64,000 bases of DNA from Delphinapterus leucas (GCF_002288925.2 NW_022098036.1:45703847-45767846), one strand, 5' to 3'; positions 48,661-61,369 are shown, counted from the first letter of the stretch. The notes: generated from the sequence alone by a model not told the origin. Translations and numbers: made by a program.

Positions 48661-50061
48661 AACACCTTGAAATACCCTTCCTCCTCCTTCCCTTCCCCTC
48701 CTCCTTCCTTATCCAAGGCCCACCTCTTTAAGCCTTAGCTGTTGTAGGAAACTTTTCTCATAGTGATTGTCTTTTCATGAACTCCTAGAACACTGCATGT
48801 GAAGTTGGCAGCACTCATTGTTAGACTGTCTATACTTGCTGGTATTTTTAAATTCATTTGTATTCTCTAGTTGTAATGTCTAATGCTGTCTTTTAAAATA
48901 AATTGTAATCCCATTGATGAGAATGGAACTTAAAACAGAAGTTGACCTAGAACTCTTTCTATTCCTAAGACCTATCCCAATATTATAAACACAATAAGTG
49001 CCCTATAAATAAATGTGTGATGAAGGTAACAGTGCATTGGAGGAATATTGGGTAGAAGCCATCAGGAGAGCTGTAGTTCTCACATTCACATCTACTCTGT
49101 ATCCTAATGCCTGATTTTTAACCTTATGTGAGCAGAGGATTCCAGACAGATAGATACTTGAGCAGAAAAACAAAGAGCTGGCTACTAGTGCCAACAGGAT
49201 GAAAGCACTCCCTTGATGATTATTAAATGTTTGTATCCTTAAGCCCTCTGCCCATCAGTCTGCTCAGTTGTTCCTCCAGGCCTTGGCTCCCTGTGGTCCC
49301 AGATACCTTAGGCTCCCCCACTTCAACTTGGGACTTGGGGATCTATTTTTTAAAATCAGTTGATTTATGACCGTCTCAGAAATCCCACACGGCCACAGAT
49401 ATTTGTCTCCAAAATCTCTCTTGGCAACCGACATAACGGAAGCCTGTGCGTTATCCTTCCCTGCCATCCCCGTGGGTCCCCAGGGCTCCTCTGTCAGTAA
49501 GGAAGGATATAAAACATTCAGTACCTGAAATAGTTATGGGAGCATTTCAGAAAATGACTCTAGTCATCCTTCATCACAGACTAGGAGTTAAAGGTATCTC
49601 TAATACCTTTGGAAATTTTGATTAGGATGGTAATGGAAAAGCATCCTTGCTTTATCTAGTTTACCTACATGAATGGTTTCATGATAAAGACTCTGGAATG
49701 AGCTACAGCACTCCCTATTGTAGAAACTTGTTCATCTCAGCCTCTCCACAATGAGAGGACCTTCTCAGTATTGAAGGCTGGTTTTTTTTTTTTTTCAATC
49801 TTTTCTCAGGAGTCTGTGAGAGATAGGAGCGGAGTCCCCTTGGTCTCCCTGCACAAACCCTAACAGACTTTTCTGCCCACCTTGGCTGACAAAGAAGGCC
49901 CCTCTCCACCAACTACAAAGATAAGGCCCTTGCCCCAACTCAGCTCCTGACTCTCTTATCAGATGTTACTGTTGAGGTTATCAAGTGGTCTCACCTCAGG
50001 GGTGGTGCTCATTTTAGCCAAAGGTGGTCTCTAACTGGATCTGCCGCCTTGGTTTGACTTG
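48661..50061. other. Spacer 3' of TRDV4
   Basis: No gene or signal recognised beyond the TRDV4 23-bp signal at its edge; a poly-T run lies at 49783-49795. Confidence 0.4.
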
Positions 50062-50100
50062 GGGATTTGAGGTGATCAGAATCAGAACTGTAGCACTGTG
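50062..50100 (-). promoter_or_regulatory. 23-bp recombination signal of the TRDV4-type gene
   Basis: Minus-strand order: perfect heptamer CACAGTG (50094-50100), exactly 23 bp of spacer (50071-50093), nonamer TCAAATCCC (50062-50070; 6 of 9 match ACAAAAACC). The V coding end is therefore at 50101, right after codons for CGSDI. Confidence 0.9.
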
Positions 50101-50605
50101 GATGTCGGACCCACAGTAGTAAGTTCCAACGTCTTTTACTGTTGTTTTCTGAATGTCGAGTATATATTGACTTTTTAAAGCATCAATTTTCCCTTTGAAA
50201 TTACTCCTTTCATTTTCATTAGAATTATTGCTTAATCTGTATACTAAAGTCAGGGAGTTATTTTCATTCTTCTCATACCAGCTCATCTGATAGTTCTTCA
50301 AGTCCCCTCCAGTTATGCTGCAACGGAAGGTGGCAGGCTCCCCAAGAACAGTCAGAGTTTTGGTCTCTGGTTCCAAAATTACATCCAAATAGACCCCTGA
50401 AAGGGAAAACCCAAAGTTAGAGAGGCCTCAGAGAACTCCCTCCACTCCATGGGGAGGGGCTGTCAGAGCCATGCTCAGCAATGTTCCCCCTTTGCCCCCA
50501 GCAAATTGTTCCTTTTACACATTTCCCTAAGAGTAAAAGGCCCATCGGCTTGTCCTTACCTGCCCAGCAGATGGCCAGGTGGAAGAGGGCACAGGACCAC
50601 ACTAT
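50101..50605 (-). CDS. TRDV4: T-cell receptor delta variable gene, TRDV4 type, with ATA in place of the start codon
   Basis: Second delta V gene, 5' of TRDV2 in transcription order. The leader exon (50560-50605) reads ATA-VWSCALFHLAICWA plus one base, with donor GTAAGG. A 163-bp intron ends in CCTTTCAG, and the V exon is 50101-50396. The splice restores Gly before VYLDVILEPETK. Landmarks are Cys in FRCSITGG, Trp in NYQMSWYEKN, two N-glycosylation sequons (NNS, NNS), and DVGTYYCGSDI before the signal. CGSDI is how I recall the canonical mouse dendritic epidermal delta chain beginning its junction, so this looks like the mouse TRDV4 (DETC Vdelta1) orthologue. Oddity: the expected ATG is ATA, in a leader exon exactly as long (46 nt) as that of TRDV2, and no in-frame upstream ATG replaces it within the region read. 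The gene may be untranslatable in this allele, or the base may be an error. The V exon itself is intact. Confidence 0.88.
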
Positions 50606-50638
50606 GGCTTCACAGGGATGACTCTGTGGTGTGATGGT

Positions 50639-50700
50639 CCATTGGCTGCCTCTGCCCAGATCAGCTGCTGTCTGCCCATGGGAAGTTTTGTCTGTTATAA
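50639..50700 (-). promoter_or_regulatory. TRDV4 proximal promoter: CCAAT box, shared module, TATA-like box
   Basis: Upstream of the leader exon on the minus strand lie a TTATAA TATA-like hexamer (50695-50700), then a GACAAAAC-TTC..GGG..CAG.CAGCTG module (50661-50694) matching the one before TRDV2, then CCAATGG (50639-50645). The shared order suggests the promoter was duplicated together with the gene. Role inferred. Confidence 0.5.
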
Positions 50701-50940
50701 GGGTGGCTGGGTATTAGTCACTTCCTCAAAGCGAGAGTGACAGGCCTGCAAGGCCACAGCTTAGGCTGTTTATTTGACAAACATGGGCTAATGGCCTATT
50801 GCAGGCCGGATACTATTTGGGAGACATAAAGGTGAACTTCTGACATAAAGATGTAAAGTTCTGCCTTGAGAGAGCTCAGCGTTTTGGGGAGACAGACATA
50901 GAGCAATTACAAAGGGCTGTGAAATGCATTTAAAAAGGTA

Positions 50941-51140
50941 GGGGCTTCCCTGGTGGCGCAGTGGTTGAGAGTCTGCCTGCCGATGCAGGGGACACGGGTT
51001 CGTGCCCCGGTCCGGGAAGATCCCACATGCTGCGGAGCGGCTGGGCCCGTGAGCCATGGCCACTGAGCCTGTGCATCCGGAGCCTGTGCTCCGCAATGGG
51101 AGAGGCCACAACAGTGAGAGGCCCGTGTACCGAAAAAAAA
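50941..51140 (+). mobile_element. CHR-2-type cetacean SINE upstream of TRDV4
   Basis: Complete element with target-site duplication AAAAAGGTAG at 50932-50941 and within 51141-51151. It lies about 240 bp 5' of the TRDV4 promoter module. Confidence 0.93.
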
Positions 51141-51151
51141 AAAAAAGGTAG

Positions 51152-54100
51152 ATCCAAAGCACTCCAAGAGCACAGAGGAAAGAGCTGCTTCTGCCTGGGA
51201 TACTCAGAAGTGGTAACTGAACTGAGCCGGGAGAGTTGCGGAGGCCTTTGTCTGGAAGGCATTTCTGGGAGAGAGCTGCACGGAGAAGGGGCAGGGGCGT
51301 GCAGCAGCAAACCAGTCTGCCAGTTATGGTCATTCTGCCTCCACATGGTGCCTGTGCTGCTTCCATCTGTCCCCTCTGGCCGCTGCCATCCCTGCCTCAG
51401 GCTGAGCATTCTTTCCAGGTTGCCACCTATAGCTCTACTATTCTAAGAGGGCTTCCTGCTTCCAGACTCTCCCCCCTTTCATCCATTCTCCATGCAGGCC
51501 TCACACTAATTTTTCTCCAGACCAAAGGGGGTCAGGTCACACTTCTGCTGAAACTCCTGTAGTTGCTCCCCTTGGCTTTTAGGGGAATGTGAAGATCCTG
51601 TGTCATGGCCATACAATCTCTTGATCTGCTTTCCTCTCCAGCCTCACTTTTGGCCATTTCTCCACTTGCACTCAGTACTTCAGCTGCACAAAAAAAACTT
51701 GCAGGTTCGAAGATGTATTATAGTCCTCGTATGCCCGGTTTTTGCACTGGCTGCTCCTTCTTCCTGGAAAAACCATACCTTCCTTCTCCTCCCCTCCCCA
51801 CCTCCCCCAAGGGAGGTGTCCCCCAGCGTTTTTTGAACTTGTTGGGTTACAGCACTTATCATCTCTATTATAACTATCTGATAATTTGTTAGTTTTCTGC
51901 TTTGGACTTCAAAATTCTTTAGGGCAGAGACAGTATCTTTGTATGTGCATTCTTGGTGCCCAATATTAGGAGCTCGGCAGATACCTGCTGGTCCAAGCAG
52001 GATTTCTGTCTGGGTCCTCCTGACTCTCAAGGAGGCGGGTGGGTTGCTCATCTAGTGATGGCTGCGACTGGGAGAGGATTTGCCAGCAACCCAAGCCAAA
52101 AGTTGGGGAAGCCAGGTCTTCTGTCCGTTGTTGTAGGTGTGGAGGAGAGGCGGGGTTCTCTGCAGCAGCAGGATAGCTCATACCCAACCAGAGCCTGCTT
52201 GTAATTGATTGTGGCTAACATTCTGATCACCACTGGTGCTTAGGTGGTATCATTACCTACGTCATTTATATGCAAAAGGACCACTGGCTTGGCAGGTCTT
52301 AGAGCTTTGGGTTTTGAATCTTGCTTTGCATCTCACCAGTAGCTGGGCAAGTTACATCTCTGAGTCTTGATTTCCTCATCTGCAAATAGGGTAACTACTT
52401 CACAGGGATGTTGTGAGGTTGGAATGAGGGAACACACGTGAAATACTTATCCCTGTGCCTGGCACACATTGGTAGGCCACCACAGAAGTTGGTTTCTTTG
52501 TCATGGATGGGTTAGTGACCTAGTCAGAGCTCCCTACCTGAGCCATAGTCACCTGGGGACACATAGAGCTTGTCATTCCAAGCCTGGCACAGGACTTTCC
52601 TGTGAGTGAAGGAAGGAAGCTGAGCTATGTTAGGCTGTCCCTAGGACTTTGGGCAGGTAAGTGGATGAGCTGAATAGAGCCGTGTCAAAGTCGAATGGGC
52701 AGTGTCAGTAACTTCTGTGCCCTTAGGCTCAGGGTCATCTCTGGCAGCTAAGGATTGAAGCCACATATGAGCTAGAGCCCCAGTCTTCTTTGTCCAACTG
52801 GGATGAAGAAACAATAGGAGTACTGGAAGAAGCAAAAAGACCCCAAGGTCAGATCAAAGCAACCCATACTGGCTACTAGTGCCATTCTCTCTGATGGTCT
52901 CTGGCTCTCTGAGTCTTTAGTATCAAACAGCCACAGGGTCACTCGAATATCAGTGGGAGAGAGTGCCAGAACTTCTGAGTTCCTCTATAATTGGAAGTTT
53001 CAGGACCTACCTTGCCTTTGATTTGAGAACACATCTACTCTCACCATTTTGAGTTCTTTGGGTGAAAAAGGAAATAAATTTAGTGAACGAAAGCCCTTTC
53101 CTTGCCTTATCTCTTACTCATTAGCCTCAGACATCTCATTTTAAGCATTCGTAACAGTGAAGTCAGACTCTGACGTCTGCCCGTGGTTGGTCTCCGTTTA
53201 GGTATGGCAGTTATCTGCTCTCTGCCTGTTTCTAGTTGCTGTATTTGCTCTCTGTTTCTCTGCTCTGACACTGACTGGTTGGACAAGCAACCGAAGAATA
53301 GGAACGGAGGTGAATGAAGAGAGAGGAAAGTGCATTTCTATTTCCCTTGATCGGGATCTCAGCTGCCTGGTGTCCCAGGACGGCCTTCAGTAAGCAAGTG
53401 GCTCTTCTCCGTCTGACTGATCTGCGCTCAGAGAGCTCAGGAGGCTGGGATGACTTTGTTTCTCTGATTTGTTTTTCCTGAAATGTCTGGACCACACTCG
53501 TTGTTTTAAAGCAAACATAAGATATTTTTGGAAACTAGTGAGGAATTTCAGTGGGTGTCAAGGAAAATCACAGCGTCATTTGTCTCTAAAAAGATTTTGG
53601 TTGTCAGTGTTCCATCTGCGACTCACTTACCCAGCTGTTTGGCACTGAATGAAGCAGCTGCGAAGCAAAACAGCGTAGAGGCAAGTGGGGACTATTTAGA
53701 GTTATAATTCTGCTTCTGTTGCTGACTTGGGACGTTGTGATGTAAATAAATAAACTTTTCCATATTTAGTCTCAGCTCAGCTCCTTTAAGATGTTTTCCT
53801 GGCTCCCATCACCCAGCTCATCCTGAAGTCTAAAGGTCCTAATTCCACTCTGTACCTTCCGTCTCGAACCCTCCCGTAATTATTACAACCAAGTACTTGT
53901 CTTGCTTTCACATGTGTCTGATTTGGTTCCTCTATTAGGCGACAAGCCCCACTACAGTGGAACTCCAGAGTGGCAGAAAGCTTGTGTTACTTGCCTTGGT
54001 ATCCTCGGCTTTTGGGATGATGTCTGGCAGGCATACAGTAGACACTCAATATATATTGTTGAATTAAGAAAATGAACCATGCCAATTCTATAATCTGAGA

Positions 54101-55309
54101 CTTATGGATACTTGATGAGCATTTGTTAAATAGTTCAACCTTCCTGTTCACCTTTTCTTCTAGGATCACATGGGGAGGTTAGAGGGCTTCCAGTTAGATG
54201 ATGAGGTGGTTGGAGCAGATGCTCTCAGGTATACCATCAACTCCATCACAGTTTTCATTTTGGTTCCTGCAGATCACTACCAGGAAACCCACCCTTGGGC
54301 AGTGCTCTCCAGTCAATGCATAGTTCTTTAATTACTTTCTTCTACTTTATCCAAACTTTCCTCTACCTTTGATGGTAGTAGAAAAGGAAGAACGATTATT
54401 TCTCTCACCGAGACTGTTAGCATGGCAGAATCAGAGATCTGGGTGACAGATAGAGTCACGTCGAATCTCCTATTTCCACTTTAACATTCAACAATTCTGG
54501 GGATCTGTCACAAAGAACCCCAAAGTATCCCGGGGAAGAGAAAACCCAGAAAGAAGGTCACTCACTCACTCACCAAACACTGTCTGTGTCTGGGCCTGTC
54601 CCATCAGGGTTAAGACTTTGAAATCTGATTTCCAAAGCCAAATTTTGCAAAGGGTCCTTCTCCAGTTCTTTTATCCCAAAGAAAAGCCTCTTGTTTTGTG
54701 TGATTCTGTGCACTTGAAGGGCTGTTCTTGGGGGCACTGGTGCTTATGAGCCCATATGTTGGCTGCAAATGAGAAAAGCCAGCAGGACAGCAGGGGGTTA
54801 GTACTTTCGCTGATGAATAAGAGCAAGATCTGAAGCAGCAGGAGACCCTGCATCTTCAGAAAAGAAAATAGAGAAGCCACGTCTCAGCTCAGCAGTTCAC
54901 GCCCAGTAGTTTCCATGGGTGGTTCCTTGAATAAACGGAGGCCAATGTGGAGGTGTCTTTATAGAGCCTACGCACGTCTGGAATCTCGGTATGATCTTCA
55001 CTTGACAGTTTTTTAGGATGCCATAAGGTCAGGTGTACTTTGATTTAATTTGTAATCTTTTTGAACATAGGAACTGTTTAAGGTCATGTAGTATGCCTAT
55101 TATGTTGATAGAACTAATTCCTTACTTACGTTTATAAACAACCTTAATTTTATTTCTGGCTCTACATTTACAAATTATTCCACTATCCATTTAATGGGTA
55201 GGGCTACTGTTTTATTTTAATATCTCATAAAGTCTTACTTTCCTCTGGTTTTATTTTTTTCTATGTAGGAAGCCTGTAATAATTTATCAGCATCCATTGA
55301 AAAATGTCC
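51152..55309. other. Spacer 5' of TRDV4
   Basis: Apart from the MIR at 52.3 kb, one stretch stands out. At 54850 on the minus strand a hydrophobic, signal-peptide-like start (MQGLLLLQILLLF) precedes a good pyrimidine-rich acceptor (TTTTCTCATTTGCAG near 54764). The interval between them holds no normal donor, and the downstream frame shows no V-domain landmarks. I do not call it a gene. Confidence 0.35.
52290..52475 (+). repeat. MIR SINE fragment
   Basis: AGCTGGGCAAGTTACATCTC, TCCTCATCTGCAAATAGGG, then GTGCCTGGCACACATTGG, in MIR order. Confidence 0.7.
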
Positions 55310-55525
55310 TTGCAATAATCCTCTAAGGTAGATATTACTTTTATCATTATTTTATAGCTGAGAGAAGCAAGGCATAAAGTAACTTGTCCAAGATCATATA
55401 GCTAGTGAGTCAGTAAGTGGAAGATCTGGGATCCAAAATTCAAGAAGTCTGGGTTCCAAGTCTGAACCTGAGCTCAATCATTGGTACTGTACTACTAGCC
55501 TACATCTATCTATCTATCTATCATT
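55310..55525. repeat. MIR fragment followed by CTAT microsatellite
   Basis: The MIR-like stretch ends near 55440 (AACTTGTCCAAGATCATATA). A (CTAT)n run occupies about 55505-55522. Confidence 0.65.
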
Positions 55526-56011
55526 TATTTAATTTAGTAGTCTTTTATATATGTATATACAGATGTTTAATATTTTTCTGGGCTTTTAGAAATGTTGTTA
55601 GGTTTTCAAGGGTCTGTGATTAAGATGTTAATTGTTGGTTTTGATTTTTTAATGTGTGTCCAATTCATTTGTCACTCAGGGTATTAGGGACTGTGCTTTT
55701 GTCAGGTCAAAGCTTCAAGTAATTTAACAGGATTTAATTTTCGGTTCTCACGGTTTAGCGAGATAAATGTGAGGAGGTGTTACTTGCTGAATACATTTTA
55801 TTATTTGAGAAGGGCTTGTTTTATACCTTTGTATTCCCACAGCACTTAGGATATCAATTTGCAAACCATGAGGGCCCTTTAGTTTTGAATGAATGAATTG
55901 ATGAATGAGTGGGGGGAGTTCGAGGTGGCACTGAACACCCTCTGTCTTGGTGCATGAGCCTCTGAATTTTCTGCGTTGAGCTCGCCTGAGGCTCACAGCT
56001 TTGGTCTGGTG

Positions 56012-56430
56012 GCACGTAAAGCATGCATTGTGGTGCCTGTCGTGCACAGTGGTAATGGCTTTGTCTCTTGGCCGCTCATGCTGAACAGTTAAGGTCCTGG
56101 AGGACAACTCTGTCCACAGAAAATTGGTAACGTTCCAATTCCAGGCTGCCTTGAAAGGCATGGTGGGTATGGGTGAGCCTTTGTTAGTCTCTGCAGACAC
56201 CAGTACACAGAGTCATAGTTCCCACCAGGAGTATTATGTGGGCACTGGAACTTCACATCCATCCATCCCAATCATGGCATCTCTCTTGGAAGTTGTGTAA
56301 TTTCAGTCCTGTAGGAGCCATCTGGCAAAGAGAAAAAGGATAGGGAATGAGAAGTGGTGGGAGATTGCAACCGTTTACCTGGGAGCCGGTTACAGAGGAA
56401 GGGCAGCACAACGCAGAGCAGCCGGTACAT
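56012..56430 (-). pseudogene. Possible degenerate immunoglobulin V-set gene (leader plus V-like exon)
   Basis: Minus strand. A leader-like exon at 56379-56430 (MYRLLCVVLPFLCNRLP plus one base, donor GTAAAC) is followed, after an implausibly short 57-bp intron, by acceptor CTCTTTGCCAG and a V-like frame starting at 56321. It reads DGSYRTEITQLPREMP, a stop at 56274-56272, then VKFQCPHNTPGG and YDSVYWCLQRL, which resembles framework Cys and Trp spacing. A frame change leads to SSRTLTVQHERPRDKAI and ACFTC, resembling framework 3 and the second Cys (56014-56012). No recombination signal follows. It could be an ancient TCR V relic, another V-set receptor pseudogene, or coincidence. Confidence 0.3.
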
Positions 56431-56949
56431 GGCACGGCTGCAGTTCCTCTCGGTGTTGTTTACCACGAAGCCTACTTTTCATGCACAACGTACTCGGGCC
56501 ACCTTATCTGCAACAGCCATGTGGCTGCTTCATTGCTGCAGCCATAAAGGAAAGAGGTCCTCATGGGTGGTTGGTGCTTGTGCTATCTAAAGACACACTC
56601 AGATTTGTTCAAAGGCAGCCATCCAATGGGCCTCTTTAGAGGGGCTCCAGTGCCCCTCTGCCTGTGTTTGCGCATATGGCACCATTTCCTTATCAGCCCC
56701 AGGGGACTCATTCTCTGAAAGGAAACCACCAGGGAGAGAGTCTTTTGTTGAAAGACATTTGGTGGGTCATGATCTCTTGGGTCCTTGTTCCTGAGTTTCA
56801 GGAATCTAAGGTGCACAGAGGGTTGAGGAAAGTCAGGAACAATCATTTTCCTGAATGCACTATGGCTTCCCCTGCCCATTTGGTTCTGGGTCTTGCTTTT
56901 CAGAAGCCAGACAGGGAAGAAGTAATTTATTTTTAATGAGTCGAATAAT

Positions 56950-57085
56950 CAATCAACCATTCATTCAGCAAATATGTATTGAGTGCCAACTATATACAAG
57001 CTTTCTGCTGAGTGCTGAGGATACAAATGGAAGCGAAAAACAGCCAAAATTTCTGTCATTGTGGAGTTTAAAGGCTGGTGATGAT
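56950..57085 (+). repeat. L2 3'-end fragment
   Basis: CATTCAGCAAATATGTATTG, then GAGTGCTGAGGATACAAATG, then CATTGTGGAGTTTAAAGGC. Confidence 0.65.
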
Positions 57086-60000
57086 GTTTAACTTCAGACA
57101 AGAGAAAGAGAAAGAATATATATGAAGTTGGGCAGGGGTGGGTAAAGGGGCTTCTGGGGTCTACACAAATCCAGGCAGGGTTTGTTCCCAGTCAACACAG
57201 CTGGTTGTGGAGCTCACCCTGGAGGAGCACAGACTGGAACTTTCCCTGGCAACTCATGTCCCATCCTAGAGTCAGAGGGTTCCTTTTCTGCCTACCTTCC
57301 TTTACAACCATTCTCCCTTCAAGAAATCATTCTGCTTGTTGACAATCCAAAGTTCTGAAGCTCCTGACTTAGCACTGTTATCTTTCTATTCTTGGAGTAG
57401 AATCAGCTTGGCTGTGATTGTTCCCACTGTGAGGATAACGGCATCTTTTGTGTGATGGTTTCCTTTTCATCGTGTACACAATGACTGCAGAGCCAGGAAA
57501 TTTTAATTTGGGATAAATAATAAGCTATCTTTAGGGCTAATCTTATTTTGAGAGTCAGGGCTAATGGAGGTCAAGGATTCTTTCTCTTTTATTGTTTTCC
57601 TCAAAGCCTTGACTCCTACTTCCACTTCTTTCTTCCCTCATCTTTTTCCTTCTCTGTTTCCCAGGACTAGTCCTCTTTCTGCAAGATAGTCTCATGAAGA
57701 ACTTTCAAGGGATAATGAGACAATGGACAAAGAAATAAGGAGACACTCACCCCAGGATGTCTGGACTTAGGGTTACACAGAAGTGAGCTGGGGATAGCTG
57801 TGGCCACATAGACATACACACAACAGACATGCAGAGGTGGAAGGCTAGTGGTGTGACTGTGGGTGTGCCTGCACCAGGGCAGGTGGTGTGACAGGGTGGC
57901 CAGGAGTCCTCCAGAGGCATCGCCACAGCAGTGTGGATGGTGTTTGGGACAAGGAAGCTAGTTGGGAAGATGCATGTGTGCAACATGGTAGCCCTAGACC
58001 AGTTCACCAAAGACTCCTGGGGAAAGCTGTCCCTGGTGGTGGGGGATATGTCATACCCGAAGCCATTTTACTGGAAAGAGGCTCTAACTGGATGTGGAGG
58101 CCAAGAACTTATGACGGACTTCCTCTGGATCTAGATCTCCTTATACCAACCTGAAGAGAGAGGAGAAAAGATAACGGTAATCAGGTGGTTTTAGGCACAG
58201 TAGTCGGGTGCTCCTTTACATGCTGAATTCATAAATAAGAGGGGTGGGCAGTCAATTATGTAATGAGTTTTGAGGGCCCAGAATCCCCCTGCCCCCAAAT
58301 ATTCTTTATCGGTACCTGGAATTCTGTCATTGGAGATTAGTCCTTCGGGCCTTAGAAATATAAAAATATTCCTAGGAGAATCAACACCTTAAGTCAGTAT
58401 AGTAAAAACAGTAAGAATTAATTTGTGACGGCAAAGCCTTGAAACATGCAAACTAGAGAATCTTCCAGCACAGAACCGGGTGCTGGAAAGAGGGCATCTC
58501 TCTCTTCTCCTTCACTCACATATACCATCCATCTGCTTTTAAAGTGTCTCTTGAATCTCTTTCCTCTTTCCAGATCCTTATTTCTGATCTTTCCCATTGT
58601 CCGCCTCAACTTTCACATGAACTTTATATCTGAGCTCACTGCTTTGGGTCTCAGAACCAATCTTCCCACCCATAGTGATCTTTCTAAAACACTTTCCAAG
58701 CACATTTTCTCTTACGTATCTCTGATTTCTTCCGACTTCTCATAAAGTCCAAATCCTTTAGCCTGGTTTGCAAGACCTTTCTCAATCAGGCCACACCTTA
58801 CCACGGCAGCCACTGCTCTGCCCCAGCCACTGCCGACTCATTCCCACAGACTGGATGCTCTTCTCCAAACATGGTCCTATCCACCTTCCTGAATTGCCTA
58901 AGCTGCTCTCCCTCTGCTTGCCACGTCCTTCTCCAGTCCCTCCATTGGCCAAAATCCTTCATCCTTTAAGTCAATCAACTATAACTTCCACCAGGGAGCC
59001 TTTTCCGGTCCTCCTGAAACAAACTAATCTCCCCCTCCTTTGGGCAACTGTGCATTGTACTCTGTTCAATATTCATCATGGTCTGACTTTAGAAATTAGT
59101 GCTAGAAGGGTCTGTATGTGTCTCCTTTTGGAAAGTACACCCCATCCCAACCCATTCTCTTACTGCCTTCAGGAAGGTCCATATGCCCGAGGAAAAGGTA
59201 GATTTCCCAGGGAATTTATTTTCAAGAGGCTGCCAATGTGCACTATCCAAGTACGGCTGATACGCAGCAGCATCCCCTGAAGCCTGATAGGGAAGCTGCT
59301 GGTCTCTTGAGAATTTGAAAGAACGCTTCCAGCTGGATCATTTCTGGTGAATGTGCTAAAGGATTTGGCTCCGACATTGGCAATATTTGGGGTCCACCGT
59401 CCTTATTGAGGTCCTTGGTGTTCAACAAGGTAGCGTAGTGTCACTGTCTCCTTTAGGGAGTAACCCATTGTTTGTGGTTTGGAGGGACTGACCAAGATTT
59501 CCTACACTGTCACAGCAGCATGAAACATCAAATCCACCAGTTAATAACCAGGGTTGCCTGGTATTAGAGTAGTCAGAAAGAACTATGGTTTCAAGGGAAG
59601 CAATCTCAGATACTTCTCACCTGGGACAAGGTGTCAGTAGGTTGAGAACTCAGGAGAGATTTTGAGTTTTTCAAAATCACAAGGCAGGAGGGTCTGAGGT
59701 CATCAAAGTCAAACCTGGACATCAGACCTGGTATTAGGCCTCAGGCATTACCCACCTACTGAAGATCTGGACCTGGAATTCAGAGCCCCGAGGCAGGTCT
59801 GTATTTGAATGCAGTGCATTAACTCTGTGGACTTTCCTCGGCTCTTGAGTCTTATGTATTGACTGTGAATCTCCTCTCTTGTGGAAATCGTTTTTTCCAG
59901 GTATAGAACAGAGATTATGTCCTAGAGGCCTGTCCCTTGATCACATTGAAGACATCTTGAAAAAGAACATAGGATGAGACATGCTTAACATATGATTAAC

Positions 60001-61365
60001 TCAACTCCCATGGACAGTGATAGGAAAATGTTACTTTAGAGTGAAATTTTTTCCCAGTTGCTGTTTGCTCTAAAGAAAGTTTCCTTTGATTTATAACATT
60101 TTTGTGAGAAGGATGAGGACCAACCATGTACCCTGAGGACCTAGATTTGAACTGTAGGGAGAAATTTAAGTTAGGCATTTTTATAATAGGAGTATCTATT
60201 TTCTATTTTCTTTCTTTTGAGGGGTGAGGGTTTTGTGGGTAGACTAGAGACTCTAGATGAACTTTAGGGCACTCTTCTTTTGTTGAGACAACTAGAGTAA
60301 GGTTGAGAATGAGTTTATTCACATCTGAAACAAATATCCACTCGTTGTGGGGATTATGAAGTCAGCATAAAACCAAATGCAGATGTTGTACACTAAGATG
60401 GTAAGTATTCTGTTAAAGATCAATTTGTGTCTTGCAAGTTAGAAATGAAGGGCATATTTTCCCTCAAATATGAATTTAGTCAAAGCTATTGGTATCTCAT
60501 ACATGGTATTTTAAGACCTAATAACACTGTTTTTGCCTTCTTGGGCCATGAAGGCTAGCCTCCACCTGAGGTGGTGGAGGGCGGGTGGAGAGCTTTCCAC
60601 GAGGGAGCAATTTTTTCCACTGTCAGTCCTCCTAGGGCAGGAAAAGAGCTGGCCTTGGGCTCTGCACATGGAGATGTGGGGATGCCTGCAGATTTTTATT
60701 GGGGGCACTGACTGATCACTGCTACTTGGAAGTCTGCAGGGATACAGGAAGAGGTTGGGTTTTGGGTCTCAAAATGTGTACTTCTTTCTCTCCTCAAGCA
60801 TTTAGCTGTGCTTTGAATGACTAAGGGAGCAAGCTGTGCCCATAGCCACACGGGATCTGTTGGCAGCAGGTGGAAGGGAGAGCAGCCTGGAGAAAAGTCT
60901 CATGGGTTGACACAAGGTGGCTTGAAGAAGAGCTCTGGTTCAGTGGAGTTGTGGAGCCCCATGGGGACCCACTGTGGGATGAAGTGACCACAGATCTGTT
61001 CTGGGGGACAGAATGGATACTCCATATTCCCATGATAGAGGCTGCAGGTTATTATAAATTGAATATTCATGAAACAATGTCAGTATTTTGTAATTCACAG
61101 GCTGATGAGGTCTGAGGACACATAGGTGACATAACGAAGGATTCTAAAAGTAAGAGATCTGAAACTCTTAAAGTGGTGTTTGAAATAACATTTGTACAAG
61201 GACAACTACTGCTTTAATTAATAACCTAATTATCCTTAGCTGTCTTCAAGACTAAGAATGCTAAGCAACTAACTGATGGCTTAAATTTTAGGTGTTATAA
61301 GAACTGGAAAACAGCAACAAATCTGAAAATGGCCAATTCCAATTTATGCATGTATATGTATGCAT
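57086..61365. other. Spacer with old repeats
   Basis: 58740-59110 resembles a pyrimidine-rich old LINE 3' segment. Open frames at 57888-58154 and 58768-59280 (88 and 170 codons) have no recognisable domain or gene structure, and the second overlaps that repeat. No V gene or signal was found. Confidence 0.4.
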
Positions 61366-61369
61366 GCTT

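Noticed and set aside
54671..54862. Signal-peptide-like MQGLLLLQILLLF with a following acceptor, considered as a V or granzyme-like gene
   Set aside because: No donor at a workable distance, no V landmarks downstream, and no serine protease motif.
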